Below are positions 1-9,748 of a stretch of 64,000 bases of DNA, one piece after another. This stretch comes from Bacillota bacterium (GTDB lineage: Bacteria; Bacillota; Clostridia; Oscillospirales; Ruminococcaceae). The stretch lies in NCBI GenBank assembly GCA_023460035.1, contig JAEWRN010000015.1, positions 4,008-68,007 of the forward strand. The letters are read 5' to 3'. The stretch's first letter is position 1, and each line of letters starts with the position of its first letter. Under the pieces are notes generated by a model. It did no database searches. It was given only the letters and a program-made list of their open reading frames with translations, and was not told the origin of the DNA. The translations under genes were made by a program, and so were the position numbers.

Positions 1-1
1 C

Positions 2-331
2 TTTACCCAGCCAATCTTCATCCTCACGCCGTTCAACATCCTCAGCGAGGTCGCGACCCCCATTTCAATGGCGTTTCGTCATTTCGGCAACATCGTTTCG
101 GGCGGGGTCATCTCCACGCTGGTTTACGCGTCGCTGGCAGTGGCCTCCAAGGCGCTGCTGGGGCTGCTGCCGGGTATGGTGGGGCAGTTCTTGTCCAACA
201 TCCCCATCTTGCAGGTCGGTATCCCGGCAATCCTCTCGCTGTACTTCGACCTGTTCTCCAGTGTGATGCAGGCATTCATCTTCTGTATGCTGACCACACT
301 TTACATCGCCAACGCGGCAAGCGACGACTGA
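2..331 (+). CDS. atpB: ATP synthase F0 subunit a, C-terminal part (5' end outside window)
   Basis: The open frame enters from the left edge at base 2 and stops at 331, so only about the last 109 residues are present. They show the family's last transmembrane helices, including a segment reading PISMAFRHFGNIVSGG, which matches the PLSLxxRLFGNI stretch of the a-subunit helix carrying the stator arginine (R at window base 74). The subunit forms the ion half-channels facing the c-ring in the membrane. It is first in the atpBEFHAGDC order seen here; 68 bases separate it from atpE. An in-frame ATG at 68 is internal, not the start. Identification is secure from family motif plus context. Confidence 0.93.
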   Translation, partial: FTQPIFILTPFNILSEVATPISMAFRHFGNIVSGGVISTLVYASLAVASKALLGLLPGMVGQFLSNIPILQVGIPAILSLYFDLFSSVMQAFIFCMLTTLYIANAASDD

Positions 332-399
332 CCGACACGCTGCCGATGTTTTTTGTTTTTATTTTATAAGGTATGAACCAATTATAGGAGGAATTTTCT

Positions 400-663
400 A
401 TGCTGGAAAAAGCAATTGTTATGGCAGGCTGCGCCGTTGGCGCCGGCCTTGCACTGATCGCAGGTATCGGCCCTGGTATCGGCGAAGGTTATGCCGTTGG
501 TAAGGCCTGCGAAGCCATTGGCCGCCAGCCCGAATCGAAGGGCGACGTGCGCTCGACCATGCTGCTTGGCTGCGCCATTGCCGAGACCACCGGTATTTAC
601 GGGTTTGTTACCGGCCTGCTGCTGATCTTTGTGGCGCCCGGTATCTTCATTAACCTTCTGTGA
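400..663 (+). CDS. atpE: ATP synthase F0 subunit c (proteolipid), probable Na+-binding type
   Basis: The 87-residue protein is a two-helix hairpin with the polar loop ARQP-like motif (GRQPE at 41-45). The RBS AGGAGG lies just upstream. Helix 1 has GIGPGIGEGYAVGK with Glu29 where Na+-type Ilyobacter c has Gln32; helix 2 has AIAETTGIY with the essential carboxylate Glu62 followed by Thr63 and Tyr67. Two carboxylates plus a hydroxyl residue and the Tyr resemble the two-carboxylate Na+ motif described for Fusobacterium. The ring of these subunits turns as ions pass and drives the F1 rotor. Ion specificity is inference; the family call is certain. Confidence 0.96.
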   Translation: MLEKAIVMAGCAVGAGLALIAGIGPGIGEGYAVGKACEAIGRQPESKGDVRSTMLLGCAIAETTGIYGFVTGLLLIFVAPGIFINLL

Positions 664-690
664 CTTTAACGCCCAAAAGGGGGAACTAGC

Positions 691-1197
691 ATGGAGTCGT
701 TTCAGTCCCTGGTGACGATTGCACCATGGACCTTCATTTTCACCATCTGCAACCTGCTGATTTTGACGGCCATTGTCAAAAAGCTGCTGTTTAAGCCGGT
801 GCAGCAGGTGCTGGCAAAGCGCCAGGCCGAGCTGGACGGCATTTACGACACCGCAAACAAGGCACAGACAGATGCCGAGACGATGCGCGGCGAGTACGAG
901 ACCCGCCTGCGCGGGGCCGAGCGCGAAGCCGGTGAGATTGTGAAAAACGCCACCACTGCGGCACAGCGCCGCGGCGATGAGATCGTGAATGATGCCAAGG
1001 GCGCTGCCGAGGCACTGCGCAGGCGCACCGATGACGAGCTGCGGCGCGAAAAGCGCAAGGCAGAGGCAGAGCTGAAGGATGAAGTGTCCGGCATCGCGCT
1101 GGATATCGCCCAGCGTGTGGTCGAAAAGGAGATCGACCCCGCGCGCCACGAGGCGATGATCGAAGAATTTCTCTCCGGGCTGGGTGATGCCTCTTGA
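691..1197 (+). CDS. atpF: ATP synthase F0 subunit b
   Basis: The 168-residue protein has one N-terminal membrane helix (about residues 10-30) followed by a long charged alpha-helical stalk rich in Ala, Glu, Arg and Lys (about 40-150), the usual b-subunit architecture. As a dimer it forms the peripheral stator linking subunit a in the membrane to delta and alpha in F1. RBS AGGGGG precedes the ATG. The stop codon overlaps the TTG start of atpH (TTGA), indicating translational coupling. Length is normal for bacterial b. Confidence 0.95.
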   Translation: MESFQSLVTIAPWTFIFTICNLLILTAIVKKLLFKPVQQVLAKRQAELDGIYDTANKAQTDAETMRGEYETRLRGAEREAGEIVKNATTAAQRRGDEIVNDAKGAAEALRRRTDDELRREKRKAEAELKDEVSGIALDIAQRVVEKEIDPARHEAMIEEFLSGLGDAS

Positions 1198-1730
1198 CCG
1201 GGCCGGGGACGCAGTTTGGCGACGCGCTGTTTGAGCTGTGCGCGGCCGATGGCAGCGACGGCGAGGTGTTGCAGCAGCTTGCCGGCGTACAGGCGCTGTT
1301 TGCCGAAAACCCGGCTTACCCGCGCCTGCTGGATGCCCCAAACGTCACGCGCGCCCAGCGCCTTGCGCTGGTAAACGAGGCGTTTGCGGGCAAGGTGGCA
1401 CCGTACCTGCTTAACACGCTGCGCTTATTGTGCGAGCGCGCGCAGGCAAGCCAGCTGCCGCAGGCGGCGGCGCGGTACCGCACGCGCTACAACAAGGCGC
1501 ACGGCATTATTGAAGTGCGCGCGTTTACGGCACAGCCGCTAAACGAGGAATTGCAGCAAAAGCTGTCGGCACGCCTTGCGGCGCTGACCGGCAAGCAGGT
1601 TTTGCTAGCGGTACAAACCGACCCGGCGCTGCTGGGCGGTATCAGGTTAGAGATGGAAGGCAAAGAGTTTGACGGCACCGTACGCCGCCGGCTGGATACC
1701 CTGCGCAGAGAATTGCTGCGCGCAAACTGA
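1194..1730 (+). CDS. atpH: ATP synthase F1 subunit delta
   Basis: The 178-residue protein is of normal length for delta (OSCP family) and ends with the conserved GGIRLEMEGKEFDGTVRRRL-type C-terminal segment near residues 148-170. It caps the F1 head and binds the b-subunit stalk. The start is a TTG that overlaps the atpF stop; no better-placed ATG exists near the conserved N-terminal region, so translation is probably coupled to atpF. It is followed after 20 bases by atpA. Confidence 0.93.
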   Translation: MTGPGTQFGDALFELCAADGSDGEVLQQLAGVQALFAENPAYPRLLDAPNVTRAQRLALVNEAFAGKVAPYLLNTLRLLCERAQASQLPQAAARYRTRYNKAHGIIEVRAFTAQPLNEELQQKLSARLAALTGKQVLLAVQTDPALLGGIRLEMEGKEFDGTVRRRLDTLRRELLRAN

Positions 1731-1750
1731 ACGAGGAATCGGGTGGAAGA

Positions 1751-3271
<1,521 letters not shown>

Positions 3272-3304
3272 TGGCAGAATGCAACAGGAAAGGGGGCAGA
3301 GTCT

Positions 3305-4162
3305 ATGAGCGGCGGTGCGTCGATGAAAGAGATCAAGCTGCGCATCAAAAGCGTTGAGGGCACGATGCAGATCACGAAGGCAATGGAGCTGGTCGCGTCG
3401 TCCAAGCTGAACCGCGCCAAACTGCGCGTGCAGCACAGCAGGCCCTATTTTACGCTGCTTTACGAGACTTTGTCGGAAATTGCGGCTGCCAACACGGATT
3501 TTTCCAGCGCCTTTGTGCGCAGCAGGCCGGTGAAAAAAAGCTGCTATGTGCTGATTGCGGGCGACCGCGGGCTGGCCGGCGGTTACAACGCCAACCTGCT
3601 GCGGGAAGCGGCGGAAAAAATGGGCGATAAGCCGGTTTGCGTGCTGCCGGTGGGCAAAAAGGCCGTGGAGTTTTGCCGCCAGCGCGGCATACAGATGGTC
3701 AGCGAAGAGTTTGCGGTGGCCGAGGATATTTCGGTGAGTGACAGCCTTGCAATGGCAAAGCTGCTGTGTGCGGATTTTTTGGCTGGCGAATATGACCAGC
3801 TGTTTGTCTGCTACACGAACTTTGTCTCAATGCTCAGCCAGTCGCCCGCCACATTAAAGCTGCTGCCGCTTTCGGCATCGGGGCAAAAAGAAAAACGCAC
3901 CGCCCCGCGCCAGCTGATTTTGTACGAGCCGGGCAGCGAAGCGGTGTACGACGCCATTGTGCCGGATTACCTTGGCGGCATGCTGTGGGGCGCACTGTGT
4001 GAATCCGTCGCGTCCGAGCTGGGCGCGCGGCGCATGGCAATGGACGCAGCCAGCAAAAACGCCGGCGAGATGATTGAGGACCTGCAACTGCACTACAACC
4101 GCGCGCGGCAGGGTGCCATTACGCAGGAGATCACCGAGATCGTGGCCGGTGCGGAAATGTAA
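3305..4162 (+). CDS. atpG: ATP synthase F1 subunit gamma
   Basis: The 285-residue protein is the central rotor shaft. The N-terminal helix carries the family motif IKSVEGTMQITKAMELVASSK (from about residue 13) and the C-terminal helix ends with YNRARQGAITQEITEIV, the two strands of the coiled-coil axle. A second in-frame ATG at residue 7 is possible, but the RBS (GGAAAGGGGG) is spaced for the first ATG. It is followed by 62 non-coding bases containing a short GC-rich inverted repeat before atpD. Confidence 0.95.
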   Translation: MSGGASMKEIKLRIKSVEGTMQITKAMELVASSKLNRAKLRVQHSRPYFTLLYETLSEIAAANTDFSSAFVRSRPVKKSCYVLIAGDRGLAGGYNANLLREAAEKMGDKPVCVLPVGKKAVEFCRQRGIQMVSEEFAVAEDISVSDSLAMAKLLCADFLAGEYDQLFVCYTNFVSMLSQSPATLKLLPLSASGQKEKRTAPRQLILYEPGSEAVYDAIVPDYLGGMLWGALCESVASELGARRMAMDAASKNAGEMIEDLQLHYNRARQGAITQEITEIVAGAEM

Positions 4163-4224
4163 TTCACTGCGGCCCGCCGCACAGCGGGCCGGTGCAACAT
4201 AAGTTCTAGAAAAGAGGGCAGCGG

Positions 4225-5625
4225 ATGAAGGAAGAAAACATCGGCAGGGTCGTACAGGTCACCGGCCCGGTGCTGGATATTAAATTTGAAGAGGGCCAGC
4301 TGCCTGCGCTGCTGAACGCCATTGAGGTCGAGCATGACGGCACGACTTTGGTGGCAGAGGTGGCGCAGCAAATAGGCGACAACGTTGCGCGCTGCATCGC
4401 AATGAGCTCGACCGACGGCCTGCAGCGCGGCCTTGCCGCGCGGGACACCGGCGGGCCCATCACGGTGCCGGTGGGCAGCGAGACACTGGGGCGCATTTTT
4501 AACCTGCTGGGCGAGCCGGTGGACAACCTGCCCGCGCCCGAAACCGAAGAGCGCTGGGCCATTCACCGTGACCCGCCGCCGTACGACGAGCAGCAGAGCA
4601 CGACGGAGATTCTCGAGACCGGCATCAAGGTCATCGACCTGATCTGCCCGTACGCCAAGGGCGGTAAAATCGGTCTGTTTGGCGGCGCCGGTGTCGGCAA
4701 GACCGTCATTATCATGGAGCTAATCAACAACGTTGCAAAGCAGCACGGCGGTATTTCGGTATTCACCGGCGTGGGCGAGCGCACCCGTGAGGGCAACGAC
4801 CTTTACAACGAAATGACCGAGAGCGGCGTGCTGAAAAAAACGGCACTGGTGTACGGCCAGATGAACGAGCCGCCGGGAGCCCGTATGCGCGTGGGCCTTT
4901 CGGGGCTGACGATGGCGGAGTATTTCCGCGACCGCGAGCACCAGGACGTGCTGCTGTTCATCGACAACATCTTCCGCTTTACCCAGGCGGGCAGCGAGGT
5001 TTCGGCATTGCTGGGGCGCATGCCCAGCGCCGTGGGCTATCAGCCCACCCTCGCCACCGAAATGGGTGCGCTGCAAGAGCGTATCACCTCGACAAAAAAC
5101 GGGTCAATCACCAGCGTGCAGGCCGTGTATGTGCCGGCGGATGACTTGACCGACCCGGCCCCGGCAACGACCTTTGCGCATTTGGACGCCACAACGGTGC
5201 TTTCGCGCGCCATTTCGTCGCTGGGCATTTACCCCGCCGTGGACCCGCTGGAATCCACCAGCCGTATCCTGTCGCCCGAAGTGGTGGGCGAGCAGCATTA
5301 CGAGATTGCCCGCGAAGTGCAGCGCATTTTGCAGCGCTATAAAGAGCTGCAGGACATCATTGCCATCATGGGTATGGAAGAGCTGTCGGAGGAAGACAAG
5401 CGCATCGTGGGCCGTGCCCGGCGTATCCAGCGCTTCTTGTCGCAGCCGTTCACGGTGGCAGAGCAGTTTACCGGCATGCAGGGCAAATATGTGCCCCTTG
5501 CCGAGACGCTGCGCGGCTTTAAAGAAATTTTAGAGGGCAAGCATGACGACCTGCCCGAAAGTGCGTTTTTGTTTGCAGGCACCATTGATGAAGTGGTGGA
5601 AAAAGCAAAGCAGGCAGCCGAGTAA
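4225..5625 (+). CDS. atpD: ATP synthase F1 subunit beta (catalytic)
   Basis: The 466-residue protein has Walker A GGAGVGKT at 153-160, the catalytic glutamate in GERTREGND, the DNIFRFTQAGSE Walker B region and the C-terminal DELSEED-like segment (EELSEEDK). It carries the three catalytic ATP sites of F1. Length and motifs are canonical. RBS AAAAGAGGG precedes the ATG by about 9 bases. Confidence 0.97.
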   Translation: MKEENIGRVVQVTGPVLDIKFEEGQLPALLNAIEVEHDGTTLVAEVAQQIGDNVARCIAMSSTDGLQRGLAARDTGGPITVPVGSETLGRIFNLLGEPVDNLPAPETEERWAIHRDPPPYDEQQSTTEILETGIKVIDLICPYAKGGKIGLFGGAGVGKTVIIMELINNVAKQHGGISVFTGVGERTREGNDLYNEMTESGVLKKTALVYGQMNEPPGARMRVGLSGLTMAEYFRDREHQDVLLFIDNIFRFTQAGSEVSALLGRMPSAVGYQPTLATEMGALQERITSTKNGSITSVQAVYVPADDLTDPAPATTFAHLDATTVLSRAISSLGIYPAVDPLESTSRILSPEVVGEQHYEIAREVQRILQRYKELQDIIAIMGMEELSEEDKRIVGRARRIQRFLSQPFTVAEQFTGMQGKYVPLAETLRGFKEILEGKHDDLPESAFLFAGTIDEVVEKAKQAAE

Positions 5626-5658
5626 ACACCGGCGGGGCCGGCGAAAGGGGGCGGCACT

Positions 5659-6069
5659 GTGGAGCCGTTTTTATTGCAGATCGTAACGCCCGACGGCGTC
5701 AGCTTTTCGGGGCAGGCCGAGCGGCTAATCGTGCGCACCATTGACGGGGATGTTTGCATTCTGGCAAACCACACCCGGTATGTCACCGCGGTGTCCAGCG
5801 GCACGGCGCGGGTGCTGGTAGACGGGCAAGAGCGCCTTGGCGCCTGCTCTGGCGGCATGCTGGCCGTCACGCGGGACGACAAGGGCTCGGCTGCGCGTTT
5901 GGTCGCCACCACCTTTGAATGGGCGGACGAAATTGATGTGCTGCGCGCCGAAAAAGCGCGTGACCGCGCCGAGGCCATTCTGAAAAAGGCGCAGGACAAA
6001 CACGAACAGTCGGTGGCACAGGCAAGGCTTGCCCGTGCGCTGGCGCGCCTGCAAGCTGCGGGCAAATAA
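5659..6069 (+). CDS. atpC: ATP synthase F1 subunit epsilon
   Basis: The 136-residue protein has the N-terminal beta-sandwich (about 1-85, starting EPFLLQIVTPDGV) and a C-terminal helical hairpin (about 90-136) that in this family contacts gamma/beta and can inhibit hydrolysis. The start is GTG with RBS AAAGGGGG. It is the last gene of the operon, followed by a strong intrinsic terminator 18 bases after the stop. Confidence 0.93.
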   Translation: MEPFLLQIVTPDGVSFSGQAERLIVRTIDGDVCILANHTRYVTAVSSGTARVLVDGQERLGACSGGMLAVTRDDKGSAARLVATTFEWADEIDVLRAEKARDRAEAILKKAQDKHEQSVAQARLARALARLQAAGK

Positions 6070-6086
6070 AACAAGAATAAAAAAGG

Positions 6087-6120
6087 TGCCGCCGTAATTA
6101 TGTTACGGCGGCATTTTTTT
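6087..6120 (+). terminator. Intrinsic terminator of the atp operon
   Basis: An 11-bp perfect stem (arms 6087-6097 and 6103-6113) with a 5-base loop is followed directly by seven T residues. It closes transcription after atpC. Confidence 0.93.
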
Positions 6121-6267
6121 ACTGTGCTTCAGCAAGCAGGCGGGTGGCGAAAACCGGCATTTGCCTTGCTTAGGGACATTGTACTGCGTTTTTTTGCCGG
6201 GTAGCGGGTAGCATACCCCGTGCGGCCCACGCAAAACAGCGGCGCCCCGCAACTACAGTACAAAAGG
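6121..6267. other. Non-coding interval after atp operon
   Basis: Together with the minus-strand terminator and the region to 6448, this makes about 330 bases without a supported gene between atpC and the convergent J-domain gene. Bases 6300-6370 are strongly AT-rich. I see no conserved ORF, RNA or repeat in it. Confidence 0.5.
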
Positions 6268-6296
6268 CAAACAAAAAGCCCCCGCATAAAGGGGGC
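6268..6296 (-). terminator. Intrinsic terminator for the J-domain gene
   Basis: Read on the minus strand, a 6-bp G/C stem (6078+200 region: arms 6278-6283 and 6291-6296) with a 7-base loop is followed by TTTTTG TTTG. It lies about 150 bases after the stop at 6449. Confidence 0.7.
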
Positions 6297-6448
6297 ATAA
6301 CATAAAAACGTTAAATGTCTTTCTGAAAAAACACTAAAAGTAATAAATAATATATAAAATACAAAAATATTGTGTCATACTCCGATGGGCGCGCAGCGTA
6401 ATGCCGGCAGAGGTCTTGCACGGTACTGATTGCAGTGTTTACGCGCAA

Positions 6449-7150
6449 TCAGTACGGGCGGCAAAACGGGCAGCAGAAAAACAGGCAAAACAGCTGCGAG
6501 CAAAGGCCCAGCCCGCGCGCGGGGGCAGAATAGGTCTGCCCGCGGCCGCGGTAGGCGGCGCTGCCTGCCTGCAACTGGTCCAGCAGCTCCTGATACTCCA
6601 TGTTGTTCGGCTCCATCTGCACGGCCTGGCGGGCATGCTCCAGCGCGGCAATGCGGTTGCCAAGGCCCATGTTGGCCACGGCGCTGTAATAGTACCAGCG
6701 GGCGGTGCGGTCGGGGATGTCCTGCAACGCGTTCAGCGCTTCGCGGTAATAGCCCGCCGCAAGGTAGCGGTAAACGGCATTCAGCCGGTCATCGCCGCCG
6801 GGGGCGCTGCTGCGCCGCCCGCTGCCGCCCGCATAGGCACCGCCAAACCCCGCAAACGGGCCGTTGGGGCCAAAGGGGCCGTCCGGCCCAAACGGGTCGT
6901 AACCGCCGTACCCGCCGCCATAGTTGCCATAGCCGCCCTGCGCACTGCCTGCCGGGCTGCCATAGCTGTCCGCCTTGTGGTTCACAATGGCGTCGTAAGC
7001 GGCGTTAATCTCTTTCATTTTGTCCTCTGCTTCGGCAGAGGGGTTGATATCCGGGTGGTATTTTTTGGCCAGCTTTTTATAAGCCGACTTCACCTCGTCA
7101 TCCGAGGCGCCGCGGGTCAACCCGAGGACTGCGTAGGGGTCACTGTTCAT
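6449..7150 (-). CDS. J-domain (DnaJ-like) protein with TPR-like region and Cys-rich tail
   Basis: The 233-residue protein starts MNSDPYAVLGL and carries a full J domain (about 3-65) with the HPD tripeptide at 32-34 that stimulates Hsp70 ATPase. A Gly/Tyr/Pro-rich linker (about 65-120) follows, then a helical repeat region resembling TPR (about 130-200). The tail is hydrophobic with six cysteines in the last 17 residues. The DnaJ zinc-finger and C-terminal substrate domains are missing, so this is a class III J protein, not DnaJ itself. The start at 7150 was chosen because the J domain begins there and the codon overlaps the upstream gene's stop by 11 bases; a longer frame to 7297 has no family similarity. 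Role is inferred as a membrane-near Hsp70 co-chaperone. Confidence 0.85.
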   Translation of the reverse strand: MNSDPYAVLGLTRGASDDEVKSAYKKLAKKYHPDINPSAEAEDKMKEINAAYDAIVNHKADSYGSPAGSAQGGYGNYGGGYGGYDPFGPDGPFGPNGPFAGFGGAYAGGSGRRSSAPGGDDRLNAVYRYLAAGYYREALNALQDIPDRTARWYYYSAVANMGLGNRIAALEHARQAVQMEPNNMEYQELLDQLQAGSAAYRGRGQTYSAPARGLGLCSQLFCLFFCCPFCRPY

Positions 7151-7994
7151 GCTGGTTTGTGTCTCCTTTGCTGCGCGTTTTCTGCTTTGCTTCCAGTGCG
7201 ACAAACTTGGACCACACGCCGGAATACAGAATATTGCGCAATAGTGCTGCGTCCTCGACGATCGGCAGCTTCTCAAATTCGGCGGCGGCTTCGGCAATCA
7301 GCATTGTCAAAATCTCGCGGCAGCGGGTGAGAAAGTCGTCCCCATCCATCGAAAGCAACGGGTTATAGCCGCCGGTGCGGCGGTCTTCGGGCAGGTCGTC
7401 ACAGGCATCCAGAATATAAATAAATTTGCCAAGCGCAATGCCCATGCGCCGCAAAGGGGTAGACCAGCGGTCCTCTTTCATCACAAACAGCTCGCCCATC
7501 AGCGTGCCAAAGCAGGCGGCGGCTTCATCCGGCCCTGCTGTTTTGGCTTTTTCAAGCCGGGCAAGCTCTTTTAAGCTGTATTGGATGGCCCGCATCTGGC
7601 GCGGGTAGTGCTGCAAAATCTCATCGCACTTTGCCTGTAGCAGCTTTGCCTGTGCAAGGCCGCCCAGGTTGTGGTCGTCGCGCCAGTCGTCCATGCTGTT
7701 GTAATAGGCCAGCGCCACGTTCATGTCGGCGGCGTAATCGGTAATCTCGTTGCGCCAGTACGGGTGGGCTTTTGCCGGGTGCAGCGCACAGCGCTCGGTG
7801 CCCTGCTCGGCCGGGGGCTCGTACAGCGACGAAAGCAGAACCACCAGAAATGTCATGTCATAGGTCAGCGACATGCGGCTGAAAAACCCGTGCCGCTGCC
7901 CCAGCGTTTTACAAAGCCCGCAGTAGGCGCCGCGGTAGCGCTCCATCTGCTGGGGCGTCAGGTCGTCCTGGTTTGCAACTACATACCCAAACAT
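7140..7994 (-). CDS. DUF5685 family protein
   Basis: The 284-residue protein begins MFGYVVANQDDLT and has an early CxxC-like pair (YCGLC at about 26-30), the pattern of DUF5685 proteins. It is mostly helical, with an EDRW and a DACDD acidic motif in the middle. No catalytic function is known for the family. It overlaps the J-domain gene by 11 bases, so the two are very probably co-translated; this pairing suggests the protein is a client or partner of the J protein. RBS AAAGGGGG lies upstream of the ATG. Confidence 0.75.
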   Translation of the reverse strand: MFGYVVANQDDLTPQQMERYRGAYCGLCKTLGQRHGFFSRMSLTYDMTFLVVLLSSLYEPPAEQGTERCALHPAKAHPYWRNEITDYAADMNVALAYYNSMDDWRDDHNLGGLAQAKLLQAKCDEILQHYPRQMRAIQYSLKELARLEKAKTAGPDEAAACFGTLMGELFVMKEDRWSTPLRRMGIALGKFIYILDACDDLPEDRRTGGYNPLLSMDGDDFLTRCREILTMLIAEAAAEFEKLPIVEDAALLRNILYSGVWSKFVALEAKQKTRSKGDTNQHEQ

Positions 7995-8076
7995 GGTAAA
8001 ACGCCCCCTTTCCTTCCTCTGCAGGCCGCCCGGTTGCGGCAGCAGCGAGCTGTTTTGTTAAAAAACCTAATACCTC

Positions 8077-8105
8077 ATTATAAAACTGAAACGGCAAAAA
8101 TTCAA
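8077..8105 (-). promoter_or_regulatory. Predicted sigma-A promoter for DUF5685/J-domain operon
   Basis: On the minus strand TTGAAT (8100-8105) and a perfect TATAAT (8077-8082) are separated by 17 bases. Transcription would start near 8070, giving a leader of about 75 bases. Confidence 0.7.
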
Positions 8106-8238
8106 TTCTACGGCCAAAAGGTTTACAACGCGTTAATATTCTGGCAGGCCAAAGTCACAATTTTCACACCGCCGGCACATTGTACGAAGAGCACTGTAAA
8201 AATTTTGCAAGCTTTGGGGTAAACCGGCAAGAAAGCCA

Positions 8239-8267
8239 TTGAACCGGTGCGCGCGAAATAGTACAAT
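8239..8267 (+). promoter_or_regulatory. Predicted sigma-A promoter for the MFS gene
   Basis: TTGAAC (8239-8244) and TACAAT (8262-8267) are separated by 17 bases, about 70 bases before the ATG at 8340. Confidence 0.65.
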
Positions 8268-8339
8268 AGAACCAGTATTTTGTGACAAAGTGGGCGCTGC
8301 CCACAAGGGGATGAACGACGGACAAGAGGAGAGAATGAG

Positions 8340-9647
8340 ATGAAGCTCAACAACAAGCGCACAGTTCTGGTGGGCCTTGCCTTTATGTCAATCAGCGCGT
8401 TTTGGCAGGTGTACGACGGCATTATTCCGTTGATCTTAAAAAACACGTTCAACGTCAACGAGGTGCTGGCCGGTGCGGTGATGGCGCTGGATAACGTGCT
8501 GGCGCTGTTTTTGCTGCCGGTGTTCGGCTCGCTGAGTGACCGCACCAATACCCGCATGGGCAGGCGCATGCCGTACATTGTCATCGGCACGGTGCTGGCC
8601 TCGATTGCCATTATTTTAGTGCCCATCGGCGACCACATTTACAGCCTGCCGCTGTTTGTGGTAGGCCTTGGCCTTGCACTGCTGGCCATGTCCAGCTACC
8701 GCAGCCCTGCGGTGGCCTTGATGCCGGACGTGACCCCGAAGCCCCTGCGCAGCAAGGGCAACGCAATCATCAACCTGATGGGTGCCGTCGGCGGCATCAC
8801 GATGCTGATTTTGATTAAAGTGCTGATCCCGAAAACAGACCACCCCAGCTACCTGCCGGTGTTTGCCGTGCTGGTCGTGTTTATGCTTGTTTGTGTGGGC
8901 GTGCTGTTTTTTACCGTCAACGAGCCGCGCACGGTAAAGCAAATGCAGGCCGAAAGCCGTGCAATGGGCATTGAAGAAGAGACAGTATCAGAAGAAGAAC
9001 TGGCACAAGAGGCCGCCAGTGACACGCAAAAAATGCCCGCCGATGTTGCGCGCTCGCTGAAATTTTTGCTGGCCAGCATCTTTTTGTGGTTCATGGGTTA
9101 TAACGCCATCACCACGGCGTTCAGCAAATACGCCAACCACATGTGGGGCCTTGAGGGTGGCGACTATGCAATGGTGCTGATGGTCGCACAGGCGGCCGCC
9201 ATCGTCGCGTTCATCCCGGTCGGCATTTTATCCAGCCATATCGGGCGCAAACGCACGATTTTGTGCGGCATCGTCATGCTGACCATCGCGTTCGGCTCCG
9301 GTATCTTTTTTAGAGACCACTTCAGCTGGCTGATGTTTGTGTTCTTCTCGTTTGCCGGCATTGGCTGGGCTTTAATCAACGTCAACAGCTACCCCATGGT
9401 GGTCGAAATGAGCAAAGGGGCCGATGTGGGCCGCTACACCGGTTATTACTATACGTTTTCGATGGCGGCGCAGATTGTCACCCCCATTTTGTCGGGTGCG
9501 GTGCTGCAATACATGGGGTACCAGTACCTGTTCCCCTACGGCACGCTGTTTGTGGCGCTGAGCTTTGGCACGCTGCTGTTTGTGCACCACGGCGACAACC
9601 GCCCCACCGCGCGCAAGGGCATTGAGGCGTTTGACGTAGACGACTGA
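8340..9647 (+). CDS. MFS transporter, sugar-type (SLC45/GPH-like)
   Basis: The 435-residue protein has about 12 predicted membrane helices in two bundles, with the MFS loop motif GSLSDRTNTRMGRR after helix 2 and a related SHIGRKR loop in the second half. A long acidic cytoplasmic loop (about 205-230) joins the halves. The RMGRRMPYI motif and overall pattern recall the SLC45/GPH sugar:cation symporters. RBS GAGGAGA is well placed for the ATG at 8340. It sits at the edge of a carbohydrate region, with its own promoter, and converges on a DUF4432 epimerase. Substrate is unknown; a sugar is inferred from context. Confidence 0.82.
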   Translation: MKLNNKRTVLVGLAFMSISAFWQVYDGIIPLILKNTFNVNEVLAGAVMALDNVLALFLLPVFGSLSDRTNTRMGRRMPYIVIGTVLASIAIILVPIGDHIYSLPLFVVGLGLALLAMSSYRSPAVALMPDVTPKPLRSKGNAIINLMGAVGGITMLILIKVLIPKTDHPSYLPVFAVLVVFMLVCVGVLFFTVNEPRTVKQMQAESRAMGIEEETVSEEELAQEAASDTQKMPADVARSLKFLLASIFLWFMGYNAITTAFSKYANHMWGLEGGDYAMVLMVAQAAAIVAFIPVGILSSHIGRKRTILCGIVMLTIAFGSGIFFRDHFSWLMFVFFSFAGIGWALINVNSYPMVVEMSKGADVGRYTGYYYTFSMAAQIVTPILSGAVLQYMGYQYLFPYGTLFVALSFGTLLFVHHGDNRPTARKGIEAFDVDD

Positions 9648-9690
9648 TTTGTAAAAGCCGCAGGCAAACAAATTGCAACAACAATAAAAA

Positions 9691-9727
9691 AACAGGCCCG
9701 GCACTGCAACGCAGCGCCGGGCCTGTT
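9691..9727. terminator. Bidirectional intrinsic terminator
   Basis: A long G/C-rich stem-loop (arms about 9691-9702 and 9714-9727) is flanked by an A-run upstream. It lies between the converging MFS and epimerase genes, so it can serve both strands. Confidence 0.85.
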
Positions 9728-9748
9728 ACTTGTATAAAGGGCGCCAAA

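Noticed and set aside
382..1341. A 319-codon open frame on the minus strand opposite atpE-atpF-atpH
   Set aside because: It mirrors three well-identified atp genes, has low-complexity composition and no family motif; the GC-rich sequence produces many such shadow frames.
6401..7330. A 309-codon plus-strand frame opposite the J-domain gene
   Set aside because: It is the antisense of a clear J domain, with Ala/Arg/Val-rich translation and no RBS.
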